A stretch of 64,000 nucleotides of DNA from Pacificoceanicola onchidii (GTDB taxonomy: Bacteria; Pseudomonadota; Alphaproteobacteria; Rhodobacterales; Rhodobacteraceae), in the NCBI RefSeq assembly GCF_004804335.1, contig NZ_SRXY01000008.1, forward strand, positions 124,001 to 188,000, written 5' to 3'. A program made the position numbers and the translations under genes. Below the pieces are notes generated by a model. The model was not told the origin of the DNA. It made no database searches and saw nothing but the letters and a program-made list of their open reading frames with translations. How positions within the stretch are numbered: the stretch's first letter is position 1; each line of letters begins with the position of its first letter. Below, piece after piece: positions 25,367 to 32,384 of this stretch.

Positions 25367-25825
25367 TCAGATACATTTGAAATAGTCGAACGGTTCCAGA
25401 CACTCCGTACAGCGCCATTGCGCCTTGCACGGGGTCGAGCCGAACTGACTGAGTTTCTCTACGGCTGTGCTTCCGCAATGCGGGCAGCGCTCCGGGCCAC
25501 CGGCGGGCTGCGGCGGCGCAATGCCGTATTCTTCGAGCTTTTCGCGCCCCTTGTCCGACAGCCAATCGGTGGTCCAGGCCGGGGAGAGCTGACGTTTGAG
25601 CTCAATCTTTTCAACGCCATGATCGCGCAAGGCTGTCTCGATATCGAGGTTGATGATGGAGGTCGCTGGGCAGCCCGAATAGGTCGGCGTGACCGTGACC
25701 TGCAGGGTATCCCCCGCCCATGCCACGTTCCGAATGATCCCCAGATCCACAAGAGAAATTACCGGAATTTCCGGATCCGGCACCGCGTCCAGCCAATCCC
25801 AAACCTGCTCAACCGAGGCAACCAT
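25367..25825 (-). CDS. paaD: Phenylacetyl-CoA epoxidase maturation protein PaaD
   Basis: PaaD is a MIP18/SufT-type protein needed for active epoxidase, probably through metal-cluster assembly. The protein shows the DUF59-like part PDPEIPVISLVDLGIIRN and TPTYSGCPATS, and a C-terminal zinc-ribbon-like segment with CPHCG, FGSTPCKA, YRCTECLEPFDYFKCI-type cysteines. I chose the ATG at 25825, just after the paaC stop, giving 152 aa. The frame is open back to 25879 within paaC and a 170-aa form cannot be excluded. Confidence 0.9.
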   Translation of the reverse strand: MVASVEQVWDWLDAVPDPEIPVISLVDLGIIRNVAWAGDTLQVTVTPTYSGCPATSIINLDIETALRDHGVEKIELKRQLSPAWTTDWLSDKGREKLEEYGIAPPQPAGGPERCPHCGSTAVEKLSQFGSTPCKAQWRCTECLEPFDYFKCI

Positions 25826-25830
25826 GGCGC

Positions 25831-26604
25831 TTACCACTTCGCCCCGGGATAGGCCCGCTGCAACCACTGCATGGTGCACAGGATATGGCCGAGGTGCTCT
25901 GTGTGCATCCCCCCGTCGCGCCCGCCCTTGTGCGCAAAATCCCCTTCCGGAACGGTCAGCGTCGCCTCTGCCAAAGCCGGCAGAACAATCGCGTCGAACT
26001 CGGCCCGCAGAGACGCGGGATCCGGCGCGACACCGGCCGCCAGCATCGCGGCATCGGTCTCGTCCGAGGCAAACATCTCGCCCACGTAGGGCCAGAGCCG
26101 CTCAAGCGCCGCCTGCATACGTGCATTGCTTTCCTCGGTGCCGTCCCCAAGGCCAATCACCGTCCCGCGCGAGCGATCCAGATGGTAGGCCACTTCCTTG
26201 GAGGCTTTCTCGGCAATCTCGGACACGCGTGTGTCGGACGAGCGCACCAAATGCCCCAGCATCACAACCTGCCAAGCATCAAACAGAAACTGCCGCATCA
26301 GGGTCTGGCCGAAATCGCCGTTCGGCAGTTCCAGCATCAGCACATTGCGAAAATCCCAGACGTCGCGCAGGAAAGCCAGATCATCCGCAGAGCGCCCTTT
26401 GCCTTCGACCTCGGCGGCGTATTCCAGCCAAAGCTGGGTCTGGCCAATCAGGTCAAGCGCGGTGTTGGCCAGCGCGATGTCCTCTTCGAGCACCGGCGCA
26501 TGGCCGCACCATTCGGACACCCGGTGCCCGAGGATCAGCGTGTTGTCCCCCATGCGGCAGAGGAATTCAAACAGCGCGGTTTTCTCCATCACCTCGGCCA
26601 TCAC
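25831..26604 (-). CDS. paaC: Phenylacetyl-CoA epoxidase structural subunit PaaC
   Basis: PaaC is the ferritin-like structural partner of the catalytic PaaA subunit. The 257-aa, mostly helical protein shows FLCRMGDNTLILGHRVSEWCG near the N-terminus, DIALANTALDLIGQTQLWL and the YHLDRSRGTVIGLGDGTEES block (about residues 133-152). It overlaps paaB by 4 bp. Confidence 0.95.
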   Translation of the reverse strand: MMAEVMEKTALFEFLCRMGDNTLILGHRVSEWCGHAPVLEEDIALANTALDLIGQTQLWLEYAAEVEGKGRSADDLAFLRDVWDFRNVLMLELPNGDFGQTLMRQFLFDAWQVVMLGHLVRSSDTRVSEIAEKASKEVAYHLDRSRGTVIGLGDGTEESNARMQAALERLWPYVGEMFASDETDAAMLAAGVAPDPASLRAEFDAIVLPALAEATLTVPEGDFAHKGGRDGGMHTEHLGHILCTMQWLQRAYPGAKW

Positions 26605-26885
26605 ATGTGCCCAACTTCATCAGGAATGTCGAAAAAGGTCGGGTGGCGGTACACCTTGGACTCGGACGGCTCATAGAGCGGGCCCTTGTCCGAGGGCGAG
26701 CTTGCAGTGATCTGCGATGCCTCAACCACCCAGATCGACACGCCTTCATTCCGGCGCGTGTAGACGTCCCGCGCATTGCGGATCGCCGTTTCCGCATCCG
26801 GCGCGTGCAGACTGCCGACATGACGGTGGCTCATGCCGTGCTGACCACGGATGAAGATTTCCCAAAGAGGCCATTCCCTGGACAT
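26601..26885 (-). CDS. paaB: Phenylacetyl-CoA epoxidase subunit PaaB
   Basis: PaaB (94 aa) bridges PaaAC heterodimers in the epoxidase complex. It starts with MSREWPLWEIFIRGQHGMSH and contains HVGSLHAPDAETAIRNARDVYTRR-type sequence typical of the family. The ATG at 26885 has GGAGGG 6 bases upstream and gives the usual length. The longer frame from 26915 is not needed. Two hairpins lie just upstream, between paaA and paaB. Confidence 0.95.
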   Translation of the reverse strand: MSREWPLWEIFIRGQHGMSHRHVGSLHAPDAETAIRNARDVYTRRNEGVSIWVVEASQITASSPSDKGPLYEPSESKVYRHPTFFDIPDEVGHM

Positions 26886-26914
26886 GTACGTCCCTCCATA
26901 AATCATTGAGCGCA

Positions 26915-26936
26915 CAAGAGTTTTCGAAAACTCTTG
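26915..26936. repeat. Perfect 22-bp palindrome between paaA and paaB
   Basis: Arms CAAGAGTTTTC / GAAAACTCTTG form a perfect palindrome centred on TTCGAA. One base separates it from a second hairpin. It lies 30 bp upstream of the paaB ATG. Such a structure could pause transcription, stabilise mRNA ends or bind a dimeric protein. Confidence 0.75.
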
Positions 26937-26937
26937 G

Positions 26938-26960
26938 CAAATTCCCTCGCAGGGAATTTG
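26938..26960. repeat. 10-bp-stem hairpin directly after the paaA stop
   Basis: Arms CAAATTCCCT / AGGGAATTTG with a CGC loop, abutting the paaA stop codon at 26961. With the adjacent palindrome it makes a double hairpin inside the paa operon. Without a U tract it is unlikely to be a full terminator. Processing, attenuation or mRNA protection is more likely. Confidence 0.75.
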
Positions 26961-27938
26961 TTACTCTGCCGCGACCTTGGCCGCCTTTTTCTTTTCGGCG
27001 TGGGCCAGAAGACCCTCGCGCACCCATGCGCCGTCATCCCAAGCCTTGTTGCGCGCATCCATGCGCTCCACATTGCAGGGGCCGTTGCCCTTGAGAACGT
27101 TGAAGAACTCGGTCCAGTCCGGCTCCGAGAAATCGTAGCCGCCCTTCTCCTCGTTCCAGGACAGGTTCTCGTCGGGAATGGTCAGGCCGAGGTATTTTGC
27201 CTGCGGCACGGTCTGATCGACAAACTTCTGGCGCAGGCCGTCATTGCTGTCGATCTTGATCTTCCACTTCATGCTTTGCGCCGAGTGCACGCTTTCCGCG
27301 TCCGAGGGGCCGAACATCATCAGCGAGGGATACCAGAAGCGGTTGAGCGCATCCTGCGCCATGCGTTTTTGCGCTTCGGTGCCCTGCGCCATCTTCATCA
27401 TGATGTCGTAGCCCTGCCTCTGGTGGAAGGATTCCTCCTTGCAGATACGGATCATCGCGCGGGAATAGGGGCCGAAAGACGTGCGCTGCAACGGCACCTG
27501 GTTCATGATCGCTGCGCCATCCACCAGCCAGCCCACCGCGCCAATGTCGGCCCAGGTCAGCGTGGGGTAGTTGAAGATGGACGAGTATTTCATGCGCCCG
27601 TCGAGCAGCATTTCCGTCATCTCATCGCGGCTCACGCCGAGCGTTTCAGCCGCGCAATAGAGGTAGAGCCCATGGCCCGCCTCGTCCTGCACCTTGGCGA
27701 GCAGGATCGCTTTGCGCTCCAGCGTAGGCGCACGGGTGATCCAGTTGCCTTCGGGCAGTTGGCCGACGATTTCCGAATGGGCGTGTTGGCCGATCTGGCG
27801 GATCAGCGTCTTGCGATAGCCCTGAGGCATCCAATCCTTGGGTTCGATCCGCTCGCCTGCGTCGATGCGCGCCTGAAAGGCTTCGAGCAGTTCAGGATCG
27901 TCATTGGTGGCTTCGGACTTGACCATTTGTGCATACAT
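26961..27938 (-). CDS. paaA: Phenylacetyl-CoA epoxidase catalytic subunit PaaA
   Basis: PaaA carries the di-iron centre that epoxidises the aromatic ring of phenylacetyl-CoA. The 325-aa protein shows the ferritin-like ligand segments: [17 protein letters not shown] (about residues 91-107, ExxH type) and the later [15 protein letters not shown] (about 169-183, ExxH). The C-terminus is Lys/Ala-rich. AAGGAG lies 8 bases before the ATG at 27938. The gene is 12 bp after the thiolase stop. Confidence 0.96.
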   Translation of the reverse strand: MYAQMVKSEATNDDPELLEAFQARIDAGERIEPKDWMPQGYRKTLIRQIGQHAHSEIVGQLPEGNWITRAPTLERKAILLAKVQDEAGHGLYLYCAAETLGVSRDEMTEMLLDGRMKYSSIFNYPTLTWADIGAVGWLVDGAAIMNQVPLQRTSFGPYSRAMIRICKEESFHQRQGYDIMMKMAQGTEAQKRMAQDALNRFWYPSLMMFGPSDAESVHSAQSMKWKIKIDSNDGLRQKFVDQTVPQAKYLGLTIPDENLSWNEEKGGYDFSEPDWTEFFNVLKGNGPCNVERMDARNKAWDDGAWVREGLLAHAEKKKAAKVAAE

Positions 27939-27950
27939 CGGATCGTCTCC

Positions 27951-29159
27951 TTATACCCGTTCGAGGATCAGCGCGGTGCCTTGTCCGACACCCACGCACA
28001 TGGTGCACAGCGCGTAGCGCCCGCCCGTGCGTTGCAATTGGTAGGCCGCCGTCAGCACAAGGCGTGCCCCGGACATGCCGAGCGGATGGCCCAGCGCGAT
28101 GGCCCCGCCGTTGGGATTCACGTGGGGCGCATCATCGGGCACCCCAAGTGCGCGCAGCGTGGCAAGCCCCTGCGCGGCAAAGGCTTCGTTCAATTCTATC
28201 ACATCCATCTGGTCGATGGTGAGACCTGTGCGGCTCAGCACCTTGCGCGTGGCCGGAACCGGGCCAATGCCCATGATACGCGGTTCCACCCCGGCGCTTG
28301 CCATGCCGACGATGCGGGCCATGGGGGTTAGATTGTTTGCTTTGGCGGCGGTTTCATTGGCGAGAAGGATCGCCGCTGCGCCATCGTTGACCCCCGAGGC
28401 ATTGCCTGCCGTGACCGTCAGATCGGGACCGTTGACACCTTTGAGTTTGCCCAGCTTGGCGGCGTCAGTTCCGGGACGCGGATGCTCATCGGTGTCTACG
28501 ACAACAGGATCGCCCTTGCGCTGCGGAACCGAAACCGGCGTGATTTCATCCGTGAAAAGGCCGGTCTTGTTTGCTTCGTCCCAACGCGCTTGCGATCGAG
28601 CGGCAAAAGCATCCTGATCCGCGCGGGAGATGTTGTAGTCCTCGGCCACATTGTCAGCCGTCTGCGGCATGGAATGGGTGCCGTACATCTGGTCCATCTT
28701 CGGATTGACGAAGCGCCAGCCGATGGTGGTGTCATAAACCGCATTGGCCCGGGTGAAGGCCTGCGTCGCCTTGGGCATGACAAAAGGCGCGCGGGACATG
28801 CTCTCGACACCGCCCGCAATCACCATGTCGTAATCCCCGGCCTTGATCCCGCGCGAGGCCATACCAACCGCATCCATGCCACTGGCACACAGGCGATTGA
28901 TCGTTGTCCCCGGCACATCAACCGGCAGGCCCGCCAGAAGCGCCGCCATACGCGCGACGTTGCGGTTGTCCTCACCCGCCTGGTTGGCGCTGCCGTAGAT
29001 CACATCATCTACGGAGGCCCAATCCACATTCGGATTGCGTGCCTTCAACGCAGTGATCGGCAAGGCCGCCAGATCGTCCGCCCGAATGGACGACAAAGCG
29101 CCACCATACCGCCCAATGGGCGTACGTGTGGCATCGCATATGAATGCTTGGGATGTCAT
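27951..29159 (-). CDS. paaJ: 3-oxoadipyl-CoA / 3-oxo-5,6-dehydrosuberyl-CoA thiolase
   Basis: A 402-aa thiolase (acetyl-CoA C-acyltransferase) that would perform the chain-shortening steps of phenylacetate breakdown, giving acetyl-CoA and eventually succinyl-CoA. The acyl-accepting Cys sits in INRLCASGMDAVGMA (about residue 90). The NEAFAAQG motif and the C-terminal CTMCVGVGQGTALI with the second catalytic Cys are present. I chose the ATG at 29159 (GGAGGAG upstream), which gives the standard thiolase N-terminus. It leads the paaABCDE operon. PcaF of the beta-ketoadipate pathway is the alternative name, and context favours PaaJ. Confidence 0.9.
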   Translation of the reverse strand: MTSQAFICDATRTPIGRYGGALSSIRADDLAALPITALKARNPNVDWASVDDVIYGSANQAGEDNRNVARMAALLAGLPVDVPGTTINRLCASGMDAVGMASRGIKAGDYDMVIAGGVESMSRAPFVMPKATQAFTRANAVYDTTIGWRFVNPKMDQMYGTHSMPQTADNVAEDYNISRADQDAFAARSQARWDEANKTGLFTDEITPVSVPQRKGDPVVVDTDEHPRPGTDAAKLGKLKGVNGPDLTVTAGNASGVNDGAAAILLANETAAKANNLTPMARIVGMASAGVEPRIMGIGPVPATRKVLSRTGLTIDQMDVIELNEAFAAQGLATLRALGVPDDAPHVNPNGGAIALGHPLGMSGARLVLTAAYQLQRTGGRYALCTMCVGVGQGTALILERV

Positions 29160-29190
29160 TGTGTTCGCGTCTCCTCCCGCCGGCATTCGC

Positions 29191-29204
29191 CGACCGTATG
29201 GTCG
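29191..29204. promoter_or_regulatory. Candidate TetR-type operator upstream of the thiolase-paaABCDE operon
   Basis: Inverted repeat CGACC-N4-GGTCG, 32 bases upstream of the thiolase ATG, similar in arm length and spacer to the repeat between paaZ and paaG. The rest of the gap to 29282 is AT-rich and should contain the promoter. Binding by PaaR is inference. Confidence 0.4.
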
Positions 29205-29282
29205 AAATAACGCGACAGACGATTCGGCGCAAGAAAAACGTTACAAAAATCTATCTGTTCTATTTTTCGTGTAACGAATTAT

Positions 29283-30038
29283 TCAGCTCGTCATGATGTA
29301 TCGAACCGAACCCGGCTCGATCAGGGCCGCAGTCAACTGGCCGGTCGCATAAGCGCCCGTATCCAAAGGAATGCGTCCCTGCTCTGCTTTTGGCTTGCGG
29401 GTGATGATGTGACCGTAGGCCACCCAAGTCCCATCCGATCTCACCTTGTTGAAGAACCCGGACCGCCCCCAAAGCAGCTCCTTTTCGCCCTGCGCCTTGA
29501 TCGGAAGTTCAGGATCAGCGCCCGCGTGGGTCACCGCAACGTTGCCTGACTGCCAATGAAGCGGCAGGTCTCGGAGCCAATCCACAAGGTCCTCCCCCAT
29601 CTTGGCCCGCAATTTCTGGCTCAAGGTTACCCATTCCGTTTCGCTGCCGGTTTCGGGCACGCCGCGCAGACCATAGCTGGCCAATGTCTGCAGCCCGCCA
29701 TTGCGCTGCCAGCGAAAGCCCCGCGCGGGCGGATCATCCAGGAAATCGAGCAACATGCGTTCGTGATTGCCCATCAGGCAAACCATCATGCCACCCGCGG
29801 ATTTCTCCAGCAGGTGCAACCTTTGCAAAAGACGCGCACTGTCATCCCCCCGATCCACGTAGTCGCCGACGCAGATGAACCGGGCGCTGGGATGGGCGTC
29901 TTTTTCAAGCTGAATCAAGAGCCGTTCAAACAACGCGTCACAGCCATGCAGATCGCCCACCGCATAAAACGGCGCCTCCGGCGCAATCGGGGCGGCGAAT
30001 TCTGTCTGGCTAGACTGATTTTTTCGAAACAGGCGCAT
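29283..30038 (-). CDS. PPP-type metallophosphoesterase (serine/threonine phosphatase-like)
   Basis: A 251-aa calcineurin-like phosphoesterase with the three PPP signatures: GDLHGCD (about residues 28-34), GDYVDRGDD (about 58-66) and GNHERML (about 90-96), plus later metal-binding His residues in VTHAGAD and AYGHIITRK. It resembles bacterial protein phosphatases and also Ap4A hydrolase-like relatives. The substrate cannot be told. It sits alone between the paa operon and the fliJ-like gene, 57 bp from the latter. Confidence 0.85.
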   Translation of the reverse strand: MRLFRKNQSSQTEFAAPIAPEAPFYAVGDLHGCDALFERLLIQLEKDAHPSARFICVGDYVDRGDDSARLLQRLHLLEKSAGGMMVCLMGNHERMLLDFLDDPPARGFRWQRNGGLQTLASYGLRGVPETGSETEWVTLSQKLRAKMGEDLVDWLRDLPLHWQSGNVAVTHAGADPELPIKAQGEKELLWGRSGFFNKVRSDGTWVAYGHIITRKPKAEQGRIPLDTGAYATGQLTAALIEPGSVRYIMTS

Positions 30039-30095
30039 GTACGTGACCTAGGCGCTTTCTTGCAGAAGGCCAAGTGGCCGAAGGACGCGGAAGCG

Positions 30096-30524
30096 CTAGA
30101 ACGCCCGGCCCAGCGCATTGCGCAGGCGGCCAAGAGCTTCGAGGTCTTCGGTCTGCGCCAGCTGACGTCTTTCGAGCGACTTCTTGTGCTCTTCCCGTGC
30201 CATCTCCTGCGCCGCTTCGAAGCGCGATTGCGCGCGGCGTGCCTGGACAAGGCTCTCGCCTTCCAACGCGCGTGCCATGGCCATTTCCTGCAGAATCGTA
30301 GCACGGCGGGTCACAAGCCAGGTCTGCCAAAGGGTGTCGGCCCCGGACATTTGACGCGCGTTCAAGGACGCGCCGTCCTGCTGAACCGCCTTTCGCAAAT
30401 CATCAATCTGCGCAAGCTCGTCGTTCAACCGTTTGGTTTCCGCCATGTTCTTGCGGTGTTTTTCCAGCGCGCGCTCCTGAAGGATGTCGCTCACCCGGAT
30501 GATATCGTCGAATTGACCGCTCAT
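30096..30524 (-). CDS. FliJ-like coiled-coil flagellar protein (probable)
   Basis: A 142-aa, strongly helical, charged protein with continuous heptad-like pattern, the size and character of FliJ, the export-apparatus stalk that links the FliI ATPase to FlhA. The ATG at 30524 overlaps the flhB stop by 4 bp (ATGA), so it is translated with flhA-fliR-flhB. An upstream TTG would add two residues. FliJ sequences diverge greatly, so the call rests on size, coiled coil and operon. Confidence 0.6.
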   Translation of the reverse strand: MSGQFDDIIRVSDILQERALEKHRKNMAETKRLNDELAQIDDLRKAVQQDGASLNARQMSGADTLWQTWLVTRRATILQEMAMARALEGESLVQARRAQSRFEAAQEMAREEHKKSLERRQLAQTEDLEALGRLRNALGRAF

Positions 30525-31609
30525 TTCCAACCTTTCCGGCGCGCTTTCGCCCGCATGGCATCGGCAAATCGGATCGCCGCCGCGACGGGGCGGTAATGCT
30601 CCGTGGCAATTTCGTCACCAACATTCGTGGTCGCGAAAAGCGCGCGCGCCGTGGGCGGATCCGAATGGATCGGGACGTCATTCTCTTCGGCCAGAGCGCG
30701 GATCTTGGCCGCGATTTCATCCACACCCTTGGCGACACACTCTGGCGCAGCACCTGGCTGGCGGCTCCATTTCAGCGCAACGGCATAATGCGTCGGGTTG
30801 ACGATCACCACATCGGCCTCGGGCACGTCACCCATCATCTGGCGCATGGCAAGCTCTTGTGCGCGGCTGCGGCGCGCCTGTTTAAAATGCGGATCGCCCT
30901 CGGATTCCTTGAACTCGTCGCGGACTTCCTTGTGGGTCATGCGGTTCTTGCGCAGGTGCTCCGCCCGCTGCCAGAAGAAATCAATCCCGCCGATGACCAT
31001 GGCGATCAGGACCACCAGAACCAGGAAGTCCATCATGAGGCTCATCATCATGACCGTGCTTTCCGCGGCACCAGCATAGATGCTGCCGACGATCACTTCG
31101 AGCTTGCCATTCAGGAACATGCCGAGGCAGACCGAGTAGACGAAAAGCTTGACGAAGCTCTTGAAAAACTCGAACAATCCACGCCGCCCGTACTTGTTCT
31201 GGGCGTTGGATATCGGGTTCAACCGCTGGCCCTTCGGGGTCAGTTTCGACGGCGTAAACAGGATGCCTTTCGAGGCGAGCAGCGTGAGCAGGACCATCCC
31301 TCCGGGCACGAGAAATATCGGCAAGGCAGGGACCAGTGTGGCGGTCATCACTTCACCGGCCACCTCGGTTGCACCATCGCGGAAGAACAAGGCTTCGAGG
31401 CGGTCCGGCTGCTCGATCAGCGGCAAAAGCGCGGTGGCGAACTCCTGCAATACGGGCGCTCCAAGCGTGAGCCCGCAGAGTAACAGGCCAAGGTAGGACA
31501 TTGCTGTCGAAAGGTCCGGCGCACGCGCGATTTCACCCTTCTTTCGGGCATCCTCCAGTTTCTTTGGGGAGGGTTCGTGACTCTTTTCCGCGCCTTCTTC
31601 CTCTGCCAT
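30521..31609 (-). CDS. flhB: Flagellar export switch protein FlhB
   Basis: FlhB is the inner-membrane export component whose cytoplasmic domain autocleaves at NPTH to switch from hook to filament export. The 362-aa protein has four hydrophobic segments within residues 30-215. The cleavage motif VNPTHYAVALKW lies near residue 270 and the helix VDEIAAKIRALAEENDVP follows. Its N-terminus shows EKSHEPSPKKLEDARKKGE, the FlhB signature. It follows fliR by 4 bp. Confidence 0.96.
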   Translation of the reverse strand: MAEEEGAEKSHEPSPKKLEDARKKGEIARAPDLSTAMSYLGLLLCGLTLGAPVLQEFATALLPLIEQPDRLEALFFRDGATEVAGEVMTATLVPALPIFLVPGGMVLLTLLASKGILFTPSKLTPKGQRLNPISNAQNKYGRRGLFEFFKSFVKLFVYSVCLGMFLNGKLEVIVGSIYAGAAESTVMMMSLMMDFLVLVVLIAMVIGGIDFFWQRAEHLRKNRMTHKEVRDEFKESEGDPHFKQARRSRAQELAMRQMMGDVPEADVVIVNPTHYAVALKWSRQPGAAPECVAKGVDEIAAKIRALAEENDVPIHSDPPTARALFATTNVGDEIATEHYRPVAAAIRFADAMRAKARRKGWK

Positions 31610-31613
31610 CCGA

Positions 31614-32384
31614 TCACCTCAACGGATTTGCCAGGAAGGCTTCGACCGTTTCCAGCCAGACAGTCAGGATGATGGGCGCACAAAGGAACAGCATGGCGAT
31701 GGAGCCAAACGTGATCACCGGGGATCCAACGAAAGCGACCATCAACTGCGGCATAGCCTTGTTGATGACGCCAAGCGTCAGGTTATAGAGCACCGAAAGG
31801 ATGACAAAGGGCGCGGCCAGGCTAAACCCGAGCGCAAAGGTTTGCCCGATCCTTTGTCTCCCGGCATCCGCAATCGCGGCCGGATCCGGGAACTGAAGCG
31901 GCGCCAGAATCTCGTAGGACAAAACCAGAAAGGCCGCCGCCTTGACGTGAAATCCCGTTGCCATCAGCAGGGCAAGCGCTGCAATCGTGAGAACATGACC
32001 AATGGCAGGCAAGGGGTCGAGACCTTGCGAGCCGAGGATCTGCGCCAGCGACGTGGATTGCGCAGCGATGGAGCCCGCAATCTGAATCGCGAAAATGAAC
32101 AGGCGCAGCATGAGACCAAGGAAAAGGCCGGACAGCGTTTCGGTCATCAGGGCACCGACGAAGTTACCGAAGCTGGGCGCAGGCAGGTCAATCGTGTTCA
32201 GAACTGACGGAGCCACAATCGCCGTCAGGGCAAGCGACAAGATCAGGCGAACACGAACCGAGAGCAGCTGCTCTCCGAGGCCAGGCAAAACAAACATGGC
32301 AGCCGCCACGCGCAGAAAGACGATAAGGCCGCCCCAGAAACCAGCGGCTGTTAGCCCGACAACATCTTCGAGACCGGCGATCAT
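31614..32384 (-). CDS. fliR: Flagellar export gate protein FliR
   Basis: FliR (256 aa) is the integral membrane export-gate subunit that plugs the FliPQR pore. Multiple hydrophobic helices cover most of the length. Family features include FLRVAAAMFVLPGLGEQLLSVRVRL near the start (about residues 24-48) and the late MLFLCAPIILTVWLETVEAFLANPLR end. It overlaps flhA by 4 bp. Confidence 0.95.
   Translation of the reverse strand: MIAGLEDVVGLTAAGFWGGLIVFLRVAAAMFVLPGLGEQLLSVRVRLILSLALTAIVAPSVLNTIDLPAPSFGNFVGALMTETLSGLFLGLMLRLFIFAIQIAGSIAAQSTSLAQILGSQGLDPLPAIGHVLTIAALALLMATGFHVKAAAFLVLSYEILAPLQFPDPAAIADAGRQRIGQTFALGFSLAAPFVILSVLYNLTLGVINKAMPQLMVAFVGSPVITFGSIAMLFLCAPIILTVWLETVEAFLANPLR

Noticed and set aside
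26601-26915. A longer PaaB starting at 26915
   Set aside because: The extra residues come from the palindrome region, and the ATG at 26885 has a strong ribosome-binding site and gives the normal PaaB length.
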